From: Deltaproteobacteria bacterium
Lineage (GTDB): Bacteria; Desulfobacterota; Binatia; UBA9968
Reading direction: 5' to 3'
Length of the DNA stretch: 6,649 nucleotides
Assembly (NCBI GenBank): GCA_016183145.1
Contig: JACPFE010000300.1
Location: forward strand, 1 to 6,649
Each line of letters begins with the position of its first letter. Positions within the stretch are counted from its first letter, which is position 1. The notes beneath the pieces are model-generated. The model was given only the letters and a program-made list of their open reading frames with translations, ran no database searches and was not told the DNA's origin. Positions 5,998 to 6,649 of this stretch are shown here, one piece after another. Position numbers and translations under genes: made by a program.

Positions 5998-6204
5998 TCA
6001 CCGCTGCTTGAACCGCCGCCACCATGGAGTGATGATGGGCAGGACAAAGAAGAAGATTGCTGCCGCGGTTATGCCTCCGGCGATCGGGCGGGTAAAGAAA
6101 ATCGCCAGAGATCCCTGAGACATGATGAGACTCTGACGCAGCGCGTTCTCCGCCAAGTCGCCCAATACCAAGGCTAAGACCAGTGGGGCCAACGGGAGGT
6201 CGCC
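5998..6204 (-). pseudogene. tctA: TctA-family C-terminal fragment B, fused out of frame to fragment A
   Basis: This stretch encodes GDLPLAPLVLALVLGDLAEN, then ALRQSLIMSQGSLAIFFTRP, the hydrophobic helix AGGITAAAIFFFVLPIITP and the tail WWRRFKQR, ending at TGA 5998-6000. That is a proper TctA C-terminus, but it lacks everything before the PLAPL motif and has no start codon with a credible ribosome binding site (TTG at 6192 is internal to the motif). It repeats the PLAPL-to-TRPIA segment of fragment A with about 7 differences in 39 residues. It is therefore the 3' end of a second, diverged tctA paralogue rather than the continuation of fragment A. The two fragments meet at about 6197-6205 and are out of phase, so the joined sequence cannot make a normal protein. 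An assembly join of two paralogues is an alternative explanation. Confidence 0.85.
6083..6196. repeat. Direct repeat copy 1 (tctA PLAPL-TRPI segment)
   Basis: It aligns without gaps to 6208-6321 at an offset of 125 bp, with about 75% identity by hand count. The first 20 bases are identical in both copies (from 6083 and 6208). Because 125 is not a multiple of three, the two copies are in different reading frames. The divergence excludes a recent tandem duplication. Confidence 0.85.
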
Positions 6205-6649
6205 GCAATCGGGCGGGTAAAGAAAATGGCCAGAGATCCCTTGGACATAATCAAGCTCTGGCGCAGGGCCGTCTCAGTCATGTCTCCGAGGACAAGACCG
6301 ATCGCCAGTGGAGCCAAAGGAATTTGGAGCTTCTTAAATGCATATCCGACCACTCCGAAGAAGAGCATGAGCCAGACATCAAACATACGGTTGTTGACAG
6401 CATAGGCGCCAACGGAGCTCACAAGAACGATCACCGGTGCAAGAATGGCATAAGGGATTCTCAAAATGATGGTAAAGAAGGGGACTAGAATAAGACACAT
6501 GAGTAACCCGATGATGTTGCCTATGTACATGCTGGCGATCAGCCCCCAGACAAAATCTGGCTTTTCAATGAATAGCATAGGACCAGGCTGTAGACCCCAG
6601 ATGTAGAGCCCTCCCAGCATGACAGCGGCTGTGGGACTTCCAGGAACGC
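6174..6649 (-). pseudogene. tctA: TctA-family TTT membrane subunit, internal fragment A (5' end outside window, 3' end disrupted)
   Basis: The frame is open from the right edge (the ATG at 6620 is an internal Met). It begins VPGSPTAAVMLGGLY, the TctA (PF01970) signature that normally sits about two thirds of the way through a ~500-residue, 10-12-helix inner-membrane protein. Hydrophobic helices follow (GLIASMYIGNIIGLLMCLIL, ILAPVIVLVSSVGAYAV, VWLMLFFGVVGYAF), then PLAPLAIGLVLGDMTETALRQ and SLIMSKGSLAIFFTRPIA. After this the frame turns abruptly into ATSRWPHWS and stops (6174-6176), where the family should continue with a last helix. TctA works with the small membrane protein TctB and the periplasmic binding protein TctC to take up citrate or other carboxylates by ion symport; those genes would lie to the right. 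The break coincides with the junction to fragment B. Confidence 0.88.
6208..6321. repeat. Direct repeat copy 2 (tctA PLAPL-TRPI segment)
   Basis: This is the partner of 6083-6196. It encodes the equivalent segment of fragment A (PLAPLAIGLVLG through TRPIA). The substitutions are largely synonymous or conservative, as expected for two functional paralogues that diverged before being brought together. Confidence 0.85.

Overview
The window looks like an accessory catabolic region from a GC-rich (roughly 57% by eye) Gram-negative-type bacterium. It combines a molybdenum hydroxylase, a tripartite tricarboxylate transporter (TTT) membrane subunit and two DUF1989 proteins, a mix common in Pseudomonadota and in soil or groundwater lineages known mainly from metagenomes. 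Nothing here fixes the taxonomy more closely. No RNA gene, CRISPR array, transposase or origin was seen.

Layout: (1) 1-342, plus strand: the C-terminal half of a DUF1989 protein that enters from the left. (2) 363-4293, minus strand: a three-gene molybdenum hydroxylase operon in the order FAD subunit (GTG start at 4293), [2Fe-2S] subunit (3388) and molybdopterin subunit (2677). The first two genes are 11 bp apart. The last two are separated by 237 bp holding a REP-like imperfect inverted repeat. The large-subunit reading frame is broken near its 3' end, so its last ~58 codons, including the catalytic glutamate motif, are out of frame. (3) 4294-4582: a gap with short palindromes upstream of the operon. 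(4) 4583-5805, minus strand: a complete second DUF1989 gene followed by a probable YdcF/DUF218-like gene, whose best-supported start is a rare ATT codon. (5) 5806-5997: an intergenic gap. (6) 5998-6649, minus strand: two pieces of tctA-type genes joined head to tail and out of frame. The same ~39-residue segment is present twice in diverged form.

How the genes could work together (inference): the TTT protein would import an organic acid. The hydroxylase would oxidise a heterocyclic or aromatic substrate in the cytoplasm, passing electrons from molybdopterin through two [2Fe-2S] clusters to FAD. The DUF1989 proteins (the family that includes the urea-carboxylase-associated proteins later shown to act as carboxyguanidine deiminase) may act on a nitrogenous intermediate. 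The substrate-loop glutamate that contacts purine in xanthine oxidases is an alanine here, so xanthine is an unlikely substrate. Two of the five loci carry lesions (large subunit and tctA), which suggests either decay of the region or assembly errors in a draft or metagenomic contig.
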